11,960 bases of DNA. Source: an uncultured Panacagrimonas sp. Its GTDB lineage: Bacteria; Pseudomonadota; Gammaproteobacteria; Nevskiales; Nevskiaceae. Shown piece by piece: positions 1-7,703 of the stretch. The notes beneath the pieces are model-generated. The model was not told the DNA's origin and ran no database searches. It saw nothing but the letters and a program-made list of their open reading frames with translations. Within the stretch, counting starts at the first letter, position 1. The number at the start of each line of letters is the position of its first letter. The stretch is from contig CAMLNE010000097.1 in assembly GCA_946481265.1 (NCBI GenBank), positions 1 to 11,960 of the forward strand, written 5' to 3'. The translations under genes and the position numbers were made by a program.

Positions 1-1
1 G

Positions 2-568
2 ATGGACGGGCTGCTGGTGGGCTACGCCCTGCTGTCCAGTCCGCATGCGCCGCGCGCGGCGCGCGCGATGATCGAGCGCTTCTTTCCCACCGTGCCCTTC
101 CTGGGCAACCTGCTCAACGGCCTGGGCGCGGTGATCGGCGATCCGCTCAACTGCGCCAAGTTGCTGGAGGCCGAGGAGACCATCATCGTCTTCCCCGAAG
201 GCGTGCGCGGCTCCGGAAAGCCCTGGAGCAAGCGCTACCAGCTGCAGCGTTTCGGCAGCGGCTTCGTGCACCTGGCGATGGCGCACCACGCGCCGATCGT
301 GCCGGTGGGCATCGTCGGCTGCGAGGAGACCATGCCCTCGCTGGGCAGCATCACGCCGCTGGCCCGGCTGCTCGGCATTCCCTATGTGCCGATCGTGCCG
401 ACGCCGCTGCCCCTGCCGGCGCGCGTCTACCTGAATTTCGGCAAGCCCATCCACTTCGGTCCGGAGGCGGTCAGCGAGGCCGAGGTCGCCGGGCGGGTGG
501 AGATCGTCAAGGACGCGATCCGCGATCTGGTCGATCAGGGCCTGGCCCAGCGCACGCGGGTGTACTGA
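2..568 (+). CDS. Lysophospholipid (1-acylglycerol-3-phosphate type) acyltransferase, 5'-truncated by window
   Basis: PlsC/LPLAT-superfamily protein expected to transfer an acyl group from acyl-CoA or acyl-ACP to a lysophospholipid or related alcohol at the inner membrane. Seen: the frame is open from the first bases, so the true start and the NHx4D catalytic block lie outside the window; the ATG at 2 is probably internal. The 188 visible residues contain the FPEG block (VFPEGVRGSG, about residues 64-73), which binds the glycerol phosphate in this family, then the proline-rich block IV-like segment APIVPVGIVG (about 98-107). The C-terminal half, with GKPIHFG, is typical of the family. Its TGA (566-568) overlaps the ATG of the next gene, so the two are translationally coupled and likely work together. 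The exact acyl acceptor cannot be told; the family call is secure. Confidence 0.85.
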   Translation: MDGLLVGYALLSSPHAPRAARAMIERFFPTVPFLGNLLNGLGAVIGDPLNCAKLLEAEETIIVFPEGVRGSGKPWSKRYQLQRFGSGFVHLAMAHHAPIVPVGIVGCEETMPSLGSITPLARLLGIPYVPIVPTPLPLPARVYLNFGKPIHFGPEAVSEAEVAGRVEIVKDAIRDLVDQGLAQRTRVY

Positions 569-1542
569 TGGCGACCTCGAACCGGAAGACGCCCGCGGCA
601 GCGCGCAAGACCGTCCTGGTCACCGGCGCCGCCGGTTCGCTGGCGCGTCGCGTGATCGGCCGCCTGCACGGCCGCTACAAGGTCATCGCGGTGGATTTCC
701 GCCGCAAGGTGGAGACCGACGCCGGCATTCCCAGCTACAAGGTCGAGATCCACAAGCGCGGCTTCGAGGACATCTTCCGCGAGCACAGGATCGACGCGGT
801 GCTGCACATCGGTCGCATCTACCCGCACGAGTCCGATCGCAGCCGGCGCTACAACGCCAACGTGCTCGGCACCAAGAAACTGCTGGAGCTGTCGCTCAAG
901 TACGGCGTGCGGCAGGTGGTGATCCAGTCGACCTACATGGTCTACGGCGCCTCGCCCTACAACCCGGCCCTGCTCGACGAGGACCATCCGCTCAAGGCCA
1001 GCGAGGTCACGCCCGAGATGGTGGACTCGGTGGAGGTCGAGTCGCTGGCCGCGATCTACCTGTGGAAGCACCCCGAGCTGAACATCACCATCCTGCGTCC
1101 CTGCAACGTGCTCGGCCCCGGCGTGCGCAACACCCTGTCGGTGCTGCTGTCGCGCCGCGTGGTGCCGGTGCTGGTCGGCTTCTCGCCGATGATGCAGTTC
1201 GTGCATGTCGACGACATGGCCGAGGCCCTGGTGCTGGCGTTCGAGCAGAACAAGCCCGGCATCTACAACGTGGCGACCGAGGACTACGTCGCCTTCCAGG
1301 TCGCGGTCGACCAGTGCGGCGGCCGCAAGCTGCACATCCCCTCGATCCCGCCCGCCCTGCCCCGCCTGTGGAGTCGGCTGCTCAACTGGAATGCCTTCTT
1401 CCCGCCGCACATGGTCCACCACCTCAAGTACCCGGTGATCATCGACGGGCGCCTGTTCCGCGAAACCTTCGGCTGGAAGCCGCGGCGCAGTCTCAACGAC
1501 ATCTTCGGGTACTACCGCAAGCAGAAGATGCTCGGACCCTGA
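568..1542 (+). CDS. Atypical SDR / NAD-dependent epimerase-dehydratase family protein
   Basis: A 324-residue extended-SDR-like Rossmann protein. Seen: an N-terminal nucleotide-binding segment VLVTGAAGSLA (16-26) in which the third glycine of GxxGxxG is Ala; the acidic position AVDFRRK (41-47) after beta-2; STYMVYG (121-127), the usual catalytic Ser/Thr strand; and ILRPCNVLGPG (175-185), the standard epimerase substrate-side motif. The expected YxxxK active-site motif is absent: the corresponding stretch reads MVDSVEVESL (151-160), so classical SDR catalysis is doubtful. It may bind nucleotide for regulation or use other residues. The ATG at 568 overlaps the acyltransferase stop (TGATG), which fixes the start and implies an operon; the role may be modification of a lipid or its precursor (inference). 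It ends 124 nt before the end of the convergent aldehyde dehydrogenase gene. Confidence 0.82.
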   Translation: MATSNRKTPAAARKTVLVTGAAGSLARRVIGRLHGRYKVIAVDFRRKVETDAGIPSYKVEIHKRGFEDIFREHRIDAVLHIGRIYPHESDRSRRYNANVLGTKKLLELSLKYGVRQVVIQSTYMVYGASPYNPALLDEDHPLKASEVTPEMVDSVEVESLAAIYLWKHPELNITILRPCNVLGPGVRNTLSVLLSRRVVPVLVGFSPMMQFVHVDDMAEALVLAFEQNKPGIYNVATEDYVAFQVAVDQCGGRKLHIPSIPPALPRLWSRLLNWNAFFPPHMVHHLKYPVIIDGRLFRETFGWKPRRSLNDIFGYYRKQKMLGP

Positions 1543-1618
1543 GGAGCCCGTCCATGGCCGGCGGATATCCGGTGCGCGGATCGTGCAGTGCGAAGCGCCC
1601 GCTGCCGGTTGCGAAGCA

Positions 1619-1648
1619 TGCGCACCACCGCGACCGCGATGGTGCGCA
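1619..1648. terminator. Dyad between convergent genes, possible bidirectional terminator
   Basis: A perfect 9-bp inverted repeat, TGCGCACCA (1619-1627) and TGGTGCGCA (1640-1648), with a 12-nt loop lies between the SDR stop and the aldehyde dehydrogenase stop. A second perfect 12-bp palindrome, GCCCTGCAGGGC (1655-1666), abuts the dehydrogenase stop codon. Neither has a T tract, so intrinsic termination is uncertain; transcript-end stabilisation is equally possible. Confidence 0.4.
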
Positions 1649-1666
1649 CGCGGCGCCCTGCAGGGC

Positions 1667-3112
1667 CTACGGCGCCGCCTTCTTCGCCGGCTCGTAGCCC
1701 ATCACCGCCTTGATCTCGAGGAATTCCTCGAAGCCGGCCTCGCCCCACTCGCGACCGTTTCCGGACTGCTTGTAGCCACCGAACGGCGCCGAGGGGTCCA
1801 GTGCCGCGCCGTTGATGTGGACCATGCCGGTCCGCAGCCGCGAGGCCACCTTGCGCGCGCGATCCAGGTTCTTCGATGACACGTAGCCCGACAGGCCGTA
1901 CTGCGTGTCGTTGGCCAGCGCGATCGCCTCGTCCTCGCTGTCGTAGGGCAGGATGCACAGCACCGGCCCGAAGATCTCCTCACGGCTGATCGTCATGTCG
2001 GGTCGCACGTCGGCGAACACCGTGGGCTTGGCGAAGTAACCGCTCGTCAGCCCGTCCGGCCGCCCGGGGCCGCCGGTGACGACGCGCGCGCCCTCGGCGA
2101 CGCCCTTCTCGATGAAGCCCTGCACGCGATCGAACTGGACGCGGCTGCTGAGCGGGCCCATCGACACGCCGGTCTCCGAGGCGGGTCCGACCTTCACCGA
2201 CTCCGCCGTGGCCTTGGCCACCTTCACCGCGGTCTCGTAGTGCGCACGCGGCACGAACATGCGCGACGGCGCGTTACAGGACTGTCCGCTGTTCTGCATC
2301 ATGTGCAGGGTCCCGCTCTTCACGGAGCGCTCGATGTCGGCATCGTCGAGGATCAGGTTGGCGGACTTGCCGCCGAGCTCCTGCGCAACGCGCTTGACGG
2401 TATCGGCGGCACGCTTGGCCACCTGCACGCCCGCGCGCGTCGAGCCGGTGAACGACACCAGGTCCACGTCCGGGTGCGAGACCAGCGCCTCGCCGACCGT
2501 GGGGCCGTCGCCGTGCACGAGGTTGAACACGCCCTTGGGCACGCCGGCCTCGTGCAGGATCTCGGTGAACAGGATCGCATTGAGCGGCGCGATCTCCGAG
2601 GGCTTGAGCACGCAGGTGCAGCCGGCGGCCAGCGCGGGCGCGACCTTGCACAGGATCTGGTTGATCGGCCAGTTCCAAGGCGTGATGAAGGCGCACACGC
2701 CGAACGGCTCGCGCGTGATCATCGTCGTGCCGCGCAGTTCCTCGAACCGGTACTCCTTGAGCACCGCGAGCGCGGCGTACAGATGCCCGAGTCCCGACGG
2801 CGCCTGCGCCGCGTTGGCCAGATCGATCGGCGCGCCCATCTCCGAGGAGATCGCCTGCGCAACGTCGGGCATGCGCTTCTTGTACACCCGGATGATCGAC
2901 TCAAGCAGGGCGACGCGTTCCTCGCGCGTGGTCTGCGAGAACGTCTCGAAGGCCTTGCGCGCCGCCTTCACCGCTCGGTCCACGTCCTCGGCAGTGCCCA
3001 GGCGGATCGTGGCGATCACCTTCTCGGTGGACGGATCGACGACGTCGTGCGTGCGGCCGGACGTCGAGCGCACCCATGCGCCGTCGATGTAGAAATCTTC
3101 GGTGTGTTCCAT
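1667..3112 (-). CDS. NAD(P)-dependent aldehyde dehydrogenase
   Basis: A 481-residue cytoplasmic aldehyde dehydrogenase that oxidises an aldehyde to the carboxylate with NAD(P)+. Seen: the full catalytic set of the superfamily, namely Asn147 in TPWNWP, Lys170 in VLKPSE (cofactor binding), FTGSTRAG (221-228), general base Glu245 in QELGGKS, nucleophile Cys279 in NSGQSC, Glu379 in EEIFGPV (ribose contact) and the C-terminal PFGGYKQSGNGRE segment. Length is normal for the non-acylating class and there is no signal peptide. The start is supported by a Shine-Dalgarno sequence (AAAGGAA, complement of 3119-3125) 6 nt ahead of ATG. Substrate is unknown; overall look is that of broad-specificity ALDHs annotated in many proteobacteria. 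It appears monocistronic, with a REP doublet in its upstream region. Confidence 0.93.
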   Translation of the reverse strand: MEHTEDFYIDGAWVRSTSGRTHDVVDPSTEKVIATIRLGTAEDVDRAVKAARKAFETFSQTTREERVALLESIIRVYKKRMPDVAQAISSEMGAPIDLANAAQAPSGLGHLYAALAVLKEYRFEELRGTTMITREPFGVCAFITPWNWPINQILCKVAPALAAGCTCVLKPSEIAPLNAILFTEILHEAGVPKGVFNLVHGDGPTVGEALVSHPDVDLVSFTGSTRAGVQVAKRAADTVKRVAQELGGKSANLILDDADIERSVKSGTLHMMQNSGQSCNAPSRMFVPRAHYETAVKVAKATAESVKVGPASETGVSMGPLSSRVQFDRVQGFIEKGVAEGARVVTGGPGRPDGLTSGYFAKPTVFADVRPDMTISREEIFGPVLCILPYDSEDEAIALANDTQYGLSGYVSSKNLDRARKVASRLRTGMVHINGAALDPSAPFGGYKQSGNGREWGEAGFEEFLEIKAVMGYEPAKKAAP

Positions 3113-3245
3113 GTCGGTTTCCTTTCGTCTTGCATGATGCGAACGCGAAGGATTGCATGCTTCTTCGCCGGTTGCCGGCCGGACCCGTCGATCCGTCTGC
3201 GCGTTCGTGGATGAAGGCGGATAAAGGACGAATAAAGCGAATAAG

Positions 3246-3321
3246 GGGGCCAGGCTCGTTTCTTGACGGAGGCGACAAGGCTCGTCTTTCTCGGGCTGGT
3301 AGATATATCGAGCCTGGCCCC
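3246..3321. repeat. REPIN-like inverted doublet A1
   Basis: GGGGCCAGGCTCG at 3246-3258 is paired with its exact reverse complement at 3309-3321, separated by 50 nt. The right arm is preceded by GTAGATATAT and followed by TTTT. It sits upstream of the divergent aldehyde dehydrogenase and alpha-glucosidase genes. The paired arms could fold into a 13-bp stem. Confidence 0.85.
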
Positions 3322-3387
3322 TTTTGCTATGCGCACGTTCCTGGGCTCGGTGGCCTGCGCCGCACGCATGCCGGTTAAAGGGTTAAA

Positions 3388-3436
3388 GGGGCCAGGCTCG
3401 CTTTATCCACCCGTCAGCTATATCGAGCCTGGCCCC
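3388..3436. repeat. REPIN-like inverted doublet A2
   Basis: A second doublet of the same family: arms at 3388-3400 and 3424-3436 with a 23-nt spacer, the shortest in the window. Both outer tails are duplicated in tandem: GGTTAAAG twice at 3373-3388, and CCCCTTTACT twice at 3433-3452. The pair can form a strong stem with flanking A/T tracts, resembling an intrinsic terminator readable from either strand. Confidence 0.85.
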
Positions 3437-3452
3437 TTTACTCCCCTTTACT

Positions 3453-3765
3453 GCTGAATAGTGATCGGATCGATTGATTCAGATCTAGATCCGCGTCGGA
3501 TCCCGGTCCGGGCGCGATACCTGCGGGGAGACCGCCGAACGCCGCGCCCGCCGCGCTCGACCCCGAGCGCGTCGACCGGCCGCCGAATCGGCCGAAAAAG
3601 CCCCTGCCCGATGACAGCTCCGTCCATGCCCTCCCTACCCGCCCCGATCCATGTCGTTCAGAGCGCCCGGGTGCGGCGGCTGCGAACGGCCTGGGCGCAA
3701 CCTGCAGCGACGCGAGGTCCTGCATTGCAAGTCGCAGCATCGGGGCTGCCACGCGCCGGCACGGC
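3453..3765. other. Non-coding leader region upstream of the GH13 pair
   Basis: No convincing gene is seen here. There are two compact hairpins: a perfect 8-bp stem, CGCGCTCG (3552-3559) and CGAGCGCG (3564-3571), with a 4-nt loop, and CGGCCG (3577-3582) with CGGCCG (3589-3594), followed by AAAAA. No recognisable maltose-regulator operator or clear promoter was identified. No good Shine-Dalgarno sequence precedes the ATG at 3766. Confidence 0.4.
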
Positions 3766-5523
3766 ATGACCGGCCCGGTCCGTCCCGCCACCTGGTGGCG
3801 CAAGCTGGTCCTGGATCGCCAGGACCCCGGGCAGAATCACGGACTCGGCTCGGCGCCCTGGTGGAAGAACGCGGTCATCTACCAGATCGGTGCCTGGAGC
3901 TTTCAGGACAGCGACGGCGACGGCAAGGGCGATCTCGGTGGCGTCATCCAGCGGCTCGACTATCTCTCCTCGCTCGGTGCCGACGCCATCTGGCTGACGC
4001 CGGTCTACCAGTCGCCGATGGATGACTACGGCTACGACATCACGGACTGGTTCGACATCGGCGCGCCGTTCGGCACGATGGAGCAGTTCGACCGCCTGCT
4101 TGCCCTGGTGCACCAGCGCGGGATGAAGCTGATCCTCGATGCGGTGTGGAACCACACGTCCGATCAGCATCCCTGGTTCCAGGACAGCCGGCGCGACCGC
4201 GACGGGCGCCACGCGGACTGGTACGTGTGGGCGGATCCGCGGCCAGACGGTGGGCCACCGAACAACTGGCGATCGGCCTTCAACGGCGACTCCGGCTGGA
4301 AGTATGTCGAGGCCCGCAAGCAGTACTACTTCTTCCATTTCCTCGACAGCCAGCCCGATCTCAACTGGCACAACCCCGAGGTGCGCGAGATGGCGCTTCG
4401 CTGCGCGCGCTTCTGGCTGGAGCGCGGCGTCGATGGCATGCGCCTGGACGCAGTCAACTTCTTCTGCCACGACCCCGAACTGCGCGACGACCCGGTGCGC
4501 GAACCTGGCGGGCGCCCCCCCGACGGCATCGATCCGAGGAATCCCGCCGCGCGCAACTGCTTCGTCAACAGCTTCTGCCGCAAGGAGACCCTGGAGCACC
4601 TGCGCGCCTTCCGCGAGCTCAGCGACGAGTACCCGGGCACCATGCTGCTGGGGGAAGTGACGCTGTGCGAGGACACGCTCGAGCACGCCTCGCTCTACGT
4701 CAAAGGCGACAAGCGGCTGCATCTGGCCTACCACAGCGCCCTGCATTTCTTCGAGCCGCTCACCGCGACGCGCATGCGCGACCTGCTCCGATCCGCGCTC
4801 TCGCACTACGGCGACGACGGGATCTGCTGGATCGTCGGCAACCACGACTACGGCCGCACCCGTTCCTACTGGGGCGGGCGCGAGGATGGGCTGCCGGACG
4901 ATTTCTACAAGATGATCGCGGCGATGCTGGTGACCCTGCCCGGCGCGCTGTGCCTGTGGCAGGGCGACGAGCTCGGGCTGCCCGAGGCGCGCATCCCCGG
5001 GGATATCCCGAAGTCGCAGATCAAGGATCCGTTCGGTCGCCTGCTCTACCCCGACGTCAAGGGTCGCGACGGATCGCGCACCCCGATGCCCTGGAACCAC
5101 GATGCCCATCTCTGCGGCTTCAGCAGCGCCGACGCCGCATGGCTGCCCATTCCCGAATCGCACAAGGCGCGCGCGGTGGACCTGCAGTCGGCGGACCCGG
5201 CGTCGCTGCTCAACCGCTGGCGCGAACTCCTGCACTGGCGCACCCGCCAGCCTGCGCTTCTGGCAGGCCTCGCATCGCTGGTCGACGTCGGCGCGCCCGA
5301 CGTGCTGGCGATCCTGCGCGAGGAATCGACGCAGCGGCTGCTGTGCCTGTTCAACATCCAAGACCGGGACTGCGAGGTCGACCTGTCCGGTCAACCTGCG
5401 CTGCGCCCGCTGGCGTGTGAGCCCGCGTCCTGCGGGTTCGATGCCGAGCGCCGTCGGCTGCGGTTGGCGCCCTGGGGCGCATGGTTCGGCGAGCTCACGG
5501 CGCCCGGCGGGAAGTCACGGTGA
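3766..5523 (+). CDS. GH13 alpha-glucosidase (GH13_23-like), first of a tandem pair
   Basis: A 585-residue cytoplasmic alpha-amylase-family glycosidase that should hydrolyse short alpha-glucosides such as maltose or maltodextrins. Seen: a GH13 (beta/alpha)8 barrel starting at WWKNAVIYQIG (32-42), with all four conserved regions: DAVWNH (125-130), GMRLDAVNF (224-232, nucleophile Asp228), LLGEVTL (294-300, acid/base Glu297) and VGNHD (357-361, Asp361). QGDELGL and RTPMPW are standard for the oligo-1,6-glucosidase/alpha-glucosidase group. Known of that group: the residue after the nucleophile is Ala/Thr in alpha-1,4 enzymes and Val in alpha-1,6 enzymes; here it is Ala229, suggesting alpha-1,4. 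About 30 residues precede the usual domain start and there is no signal peptide. The chosen ATG is the first in frame, but no strong RBS supports it, so a later start is possible. The next gene overlaps by 4 nt. Confidence 0.9.
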   Translation: MTGPVRPATWWRKLVLDRQDPGQNHGLGSAPWWKNAVIYQIGAWSFQDSDGDGKGDLGGVIQRLDYLSSLGADAIWLTPVYQSPMDDYGYDITDWFDIGAPFGTMEQFDRLLALVHQRGMKLILDAVWNHTSDQHPWFQDSRRDRDGRHADWYVWADPRPDGGPPNNWRSAFNGDSGWKYVEARKQYYFFHFLDSQPDLNWHNPEVREMALRCARFWLERGVDGMRLDAVNFFCHDPELRDDPVREPGGRPPDGIDPRNPAARNCFVNSFCRKETLEHLRAFRELSDEYPGTMLLGEVTLCEDTLEHASLYVKGDKRLHLAYHSALHFFEPLTATRMRDLLRSALSHYGDDGICWIVGNHDYGRTRSYWGGREDGLPDDFYKMIAAMLVTLPGALCLWQGDELGLPEARIPGDIPKSQIKDPFGRLLYPDVKGRDGSRTPMPWNHDAHLCGFSSADAAWLPIPESHKARAVDLQSADPASLLNRWRELLHWRTRQPALLAGLASLVDVGAPDVLAILREESTQRLLCLFNIQDRDCEVDLSGQPALRPLACEPASCGFDAERRRLRLAPWGAWFGELTAPGGKSR

Positions 5524-7181
5524 GCGGTGCGCGCTGGTGGCAGGACGCCGTCATCTACCAGGTCTACCCGCGCAGCTTCGCGGACTCCGACGGCGACGGC
5601 GTCGGCGACCTCAAGGGGGTGCACGACCGCCTGGAGTACGTCGCGGAACTGGGCGTGGACGCGATCTGGCTGAGTCCTTTCGTACGCTCCCCGATGCGTG
5701 ATTTCGGCTACGACGTGTCCGACTTCACCGCGGTCGATCCGATGTTCGGCACGCTCGCGGATTTCGATGCCGTGGTGCGCCGTGCGAAGGCGCTGGGCCT
5801 GCGCGTGATCATGGACCAGGTCTGGAACCACACGTCGATCGAACATCCCTGGTTCCGCGAAAGCAGTTCGAGCCGCGACAACCCGAAGGCCGACTGGTTC
5901 GTGTGGGCCGACGCGGCGCCGGGTGGGGGGCCGCCCAACAACTGGCGTGCCACCTTCGGCGGTGGCGCGTGGAACTGGGAGCCGCGGCGGGGCCAGTATT
6001 ACCTGCACAATTTCCTGGTCGAGCAGCCGGACCTCAACTGGTACAACCCGGACGTGCGCGCCGCGCTGCTCGACGTCGGACGGTTCTGGCTGGACCGCGG
6101 CGTCGACGGATTCCGCCTGGATGTCGTCAACTTCTACACGTACGACCGCAGCCTGCGCGACAACCCACCGCGCCCGCCCGGGGTGGCCAGGCCGGACGGT
6201 GCGGCGGCGAACGATCCGTACTTCGAGTTCATCAACGCGGGCACCGTCGATCGGCCCGAGACCCTCGCGCTGCTAGCCGAGGTGCGCGCGCTGATGGACG
6301 CGTACCCTGGCAGCTTCACGCTGGGCGAGATCTCGAGCGCGGAGGACAGCCTCGCGACCGCGGCCGACTTCGTGCGCGGCGACGATCGCCTGCACACCGT
6401 CTACAACGCCTCGCTGATCAGCGAGGAGCCCTTCACCTCCGAGAATCTCTGCGCCCTGCTCGCGCGCGTGAACGCGCTGTTCGAGGATCACCGCATCTGC
6501 TGGACCTTCGGAACCCACGACTTCCCCCGGCTCAAGGGCCGCTGGGATCACCGTCGTCGCCATGCACCCGGAATCGAGCAGCGGCTCGACCGGCTGCTGA
6601 TCGCCCTGCTCGTGTGCCTGCCCGGAAGCTGCTGCATCTACCAGGGAGACGAGCTCGGGCTGACCCAGGCGCAGCTCACGTTCGAACAGCTGCGCGATCC
6701 CTACGGCGTGGCCAACTACCCGAACATCCTGGGCCGCGACGGTTGCCGGACGCCCATGCCCTGGACCGACCAGCCCCCCAGCGCCGGATTCAGCCGGTCG
6801 ACGACACCGTGGCTGCCGGTCCCCGCCGAGCACCTTGCGCTGGCGGTGGAACGCCAGCGGCACGATCCCGATTCCCTACTCAACCGCTACCGCCATTTCC
6901 TCCGCTGGAGAAAGGGCCAACCGGCGCTGCGCAGCGGCGTCATCCGCGGCCTGCACCAGGAACACGGCGTCCTGGCGTTCGAGCGCGGCATCGGCGACCA
7001 GCGCCTGCTGTGTGCGTTCAATCTGTCGGAGGCCCCGACAACCCTGGACCTGCCGTCCGGTGGCTGGACCGTGACGCCAGAGCCCGCACTTGACGGCACG
7101 ATCGAAGGGAATCGTCTGCACCTGGGCGCCTACGGCGCCGCGGTGCTGCAGCGGGAGACTGCCGGCGCAGCGCCGGCATAA
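5520..7181 (+). CDS. GH13 alpha-glucosidase (GH13_23-like), second of a tandem pair
   Basis: A paralogue of the preceding gene, 553 residues from the GTG at 5520, which overlaps the upstream TGA as GTGA. This start is preferred because the GH13 fold begins at once (RWWQDAVIYQVYPRSF) and a GGGAAG lies just upstream; an ATG at 5481 would add 13 residues read from inside the previous gene. Seen: region I DQVWNH (99-104), region II GFRLDVVNF (197-205, nucleophile Asp201), acid/base Glu270 in TLGEISS, region IV THD (332-334), then YQGDELGL and RTPMPW. Two differences from its neighbour stand out: Val202 after the nucleophile, and Thr332 in place of the usual Asn before the conserved His-Asp. They suggest a different linkage or acceptor preference, perhaps transglucosylation (inference). 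Cytoplasmic; coupled translation with its partner. Confidence 0.9.
   Translation: MSGARWWQDAVIYQVYPRSFADSDGDGVGDLKGVHDRLEYVAELGVDAIWLSPFVRSPMRDFGYDVSDFTAVDPMFGTLADFDAVVRRAKALGLRVIMDQVWNHTSIEHPWFRESSSSRDNPKADWFVWADAAPGGGPPNNWRATFGGGAWNWEPRRGQYYLHNFLVEQPDLNWYNPDVRAALLDVGRFWLDRGVDGFRLDVVNFYTYDRSLRDNPPRPPGVARPDGAAANDPYFEFINAGTVDRPETLALLAEVRALMDAYPGSFTLGEISSAEDSLATAADFVRGDDRLHTVYNASLISEEPFTSENLCALLARVNALFEDHRICWTFGTHDFPRLKGRWDHRRRHAPGIEQRLDRLLIALLVCLPGSCCIYQGDELGLTQAQLTFEQLRDPYGVANYPNILGRDGCRTPMPWTDQPPSAGFSRSTTPWLPVPAEHLALAVERQRHDPDSLLNRYRHFLRWRKGQPALRSGVIRGLHQEHGVLAFERGIGDQRLLCAFNLSEAPTTLDLPSGGWTVTPEPALDGTIEGNRLHLGAYGAAVLQRETAGAAPA
7160..7178 (+). terminator. Hairpin at the end of the GH13 operon
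   Basis: A perfect 8-bp stem, TGCCGGCG (7160-7167) and CGCCGGCA (7171-7178), with a 3-nt loop covers the last sense codons and touches the TAA stop. There is no T tract; the REP doublet about 110 nt downstream, followed by T-rich sequence, is the better terminator candidate. Confidence 0.3.
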
Positions 7182-7222
7182 GGACTCGGTGCCGGCCGCA
7201 CGCTCCGCCCACACCGCACGTC

Positions 7223-7276
7223 TCAGTGCTGCGACGCCACCACCGACGCCCGCCTTCCGCCCAGCGTCGCCGTCGC
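7223..7276 (-). pseudogene. Possible remnant of a ferredoxin C-terminus
   Basis: Read on the minus strand, the stretch ends in the residues ASQH and a TGA, and the preceding residues (TATLGGRRASVVASQH) match about 10 of 16 with the ferredoxin-like end at 11842-11952 (TAALDGMRVQVAASQH). The DNA around the stop, CGTCTCARTGCTGCGACGCC, is shared at 19 of 20 positions (7219-7238 and 11838-11857). The similarity stops just before the REP doublet at 7290. It is short, so chance or a shared non-coding repeat cannot be excluded. Confidence 0.35.
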
Positions 7277-7289
7277 CGGGGGGCTAAAA

Positions 7290-7378
7290 GGGGCCAGGCT
7301 CGCATTTCTCCTAATGCCTCTTCTGAACGGGCCAGGCTCCAAGGGGGGCTAAAGGAGACATATATCGAGCCTGGCCCC
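7290..7378. repeat. REPIN-like inverted doublet B (uninterrupted form)
   Basis: Arms GGGGCCAGGCTCG at 7290-7302 and CGAGCCTGGCCCC at 7366-7378, spacer 63 nt, with an extra partial core GGGCCAGGCTC at 7329-7339. Each arm is preceded at its foot by GGAG (7354-7357 for the right arm, complement of 7308-7311 for the left). The right tail is a tandem CCCCTTTTG (7375-7383, 7384-7392). The spacer matches, almost base for base, the two flanks of the IS5 remnant at 9318-9364 and 10103-10119. Confidence 0.88.
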
Positions 7379-7392
7379 TTTTGCCCCTTTTG

Positions 7393-7703
7393 CCTTTTGA
7401 TTGATTGCTGAACTCCGGATCCATGGAGCCTCGCTTCCCCGTGTCGGACATGACCATTGGATCGTGGTCGCGACGTCAGCGGAAGCACTGACGTGGCCTT
7501 GAGCACAGCGCGCCGGCGGCCGCAGCGCGTGGCGTCAATGATCGCAGCGCTGAGTGCGCCCCGCCTTGATCCCGATCAGTCATGGCGCGCGCCTCTACTG
7601 ACGGGACCTGACGCTGATCCCCACAAGGCCCACCAGTATCGAGATCTGGACTCGTGAAGCCTCAGGCTTGGCGTCCAAGCGCAGCGCTGCCGCTCTTGCG
7701 GAC
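7393..7703. other. Non-coding region upstream of hemN
   Basis: No supported gene. It contains a 7-bp dyad, ACGTCAG (7473-7479) and CTGACGT (7488-7494), and the upstream FNR-like box listed separately. The short reading frames here have neither family resemblance nor RBS. Confidence 0.4.
7566..7579. promoter_or_regulatory. Upstream FNR/Anr-like box
   Basis: TTGATCCCGATCAG matches the anaerobox consensus TTGAT-N4-ATCAA at 9 of 10 fixed positions. It lies 138 nt upstream of the perfect box, too far to contact the same promoter directly; it may serve a secondary promoter or be decorative. Confidence 0.45.

Noticed and set aside
535..1422. A 295-codon minus-strand frame opposite the SDR gene
   Set aside because: His/Arg/Val-rich shadow of a well-supported gene; no family motif or RBS.
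2240..3214. A 324-codon plus-strand frame across the aldehyde dehydrogenase
   Set aside because: The minus strand carries every catalytic ALDH motif with an RBS; this frame is an Arg-rich shadow.
3246..3436. Closely spaced repeats that could suggest a CRISPR array
   Set aside because: The units alternate in orientation, spacing is irregular, only four lie together, and no cas gene is present.
3461..3769. A 102-codon frame ending in an ATGA overlap with the first GH13 gene
   Set aside because: Arg/Pro-rich with no family resemblance and no RBS; it contains GC-rich hairpins, and the overlap alone is weak support.
3658..5394. A 578-codon open frame on the minus strand opposite the first alpha-glucosidase
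   Set aside because: It is antisense to a gene with all GH13 motifs; the composition is that of a GC-rich shadow frame, with no recognisable domain.
7457..7657. A 66-codon frame between the REP doublet and hemN
   Set aside because: No RBS or recognisable domain; it contains a dyad and an FNR-like box, which fit regulatory DNA better.
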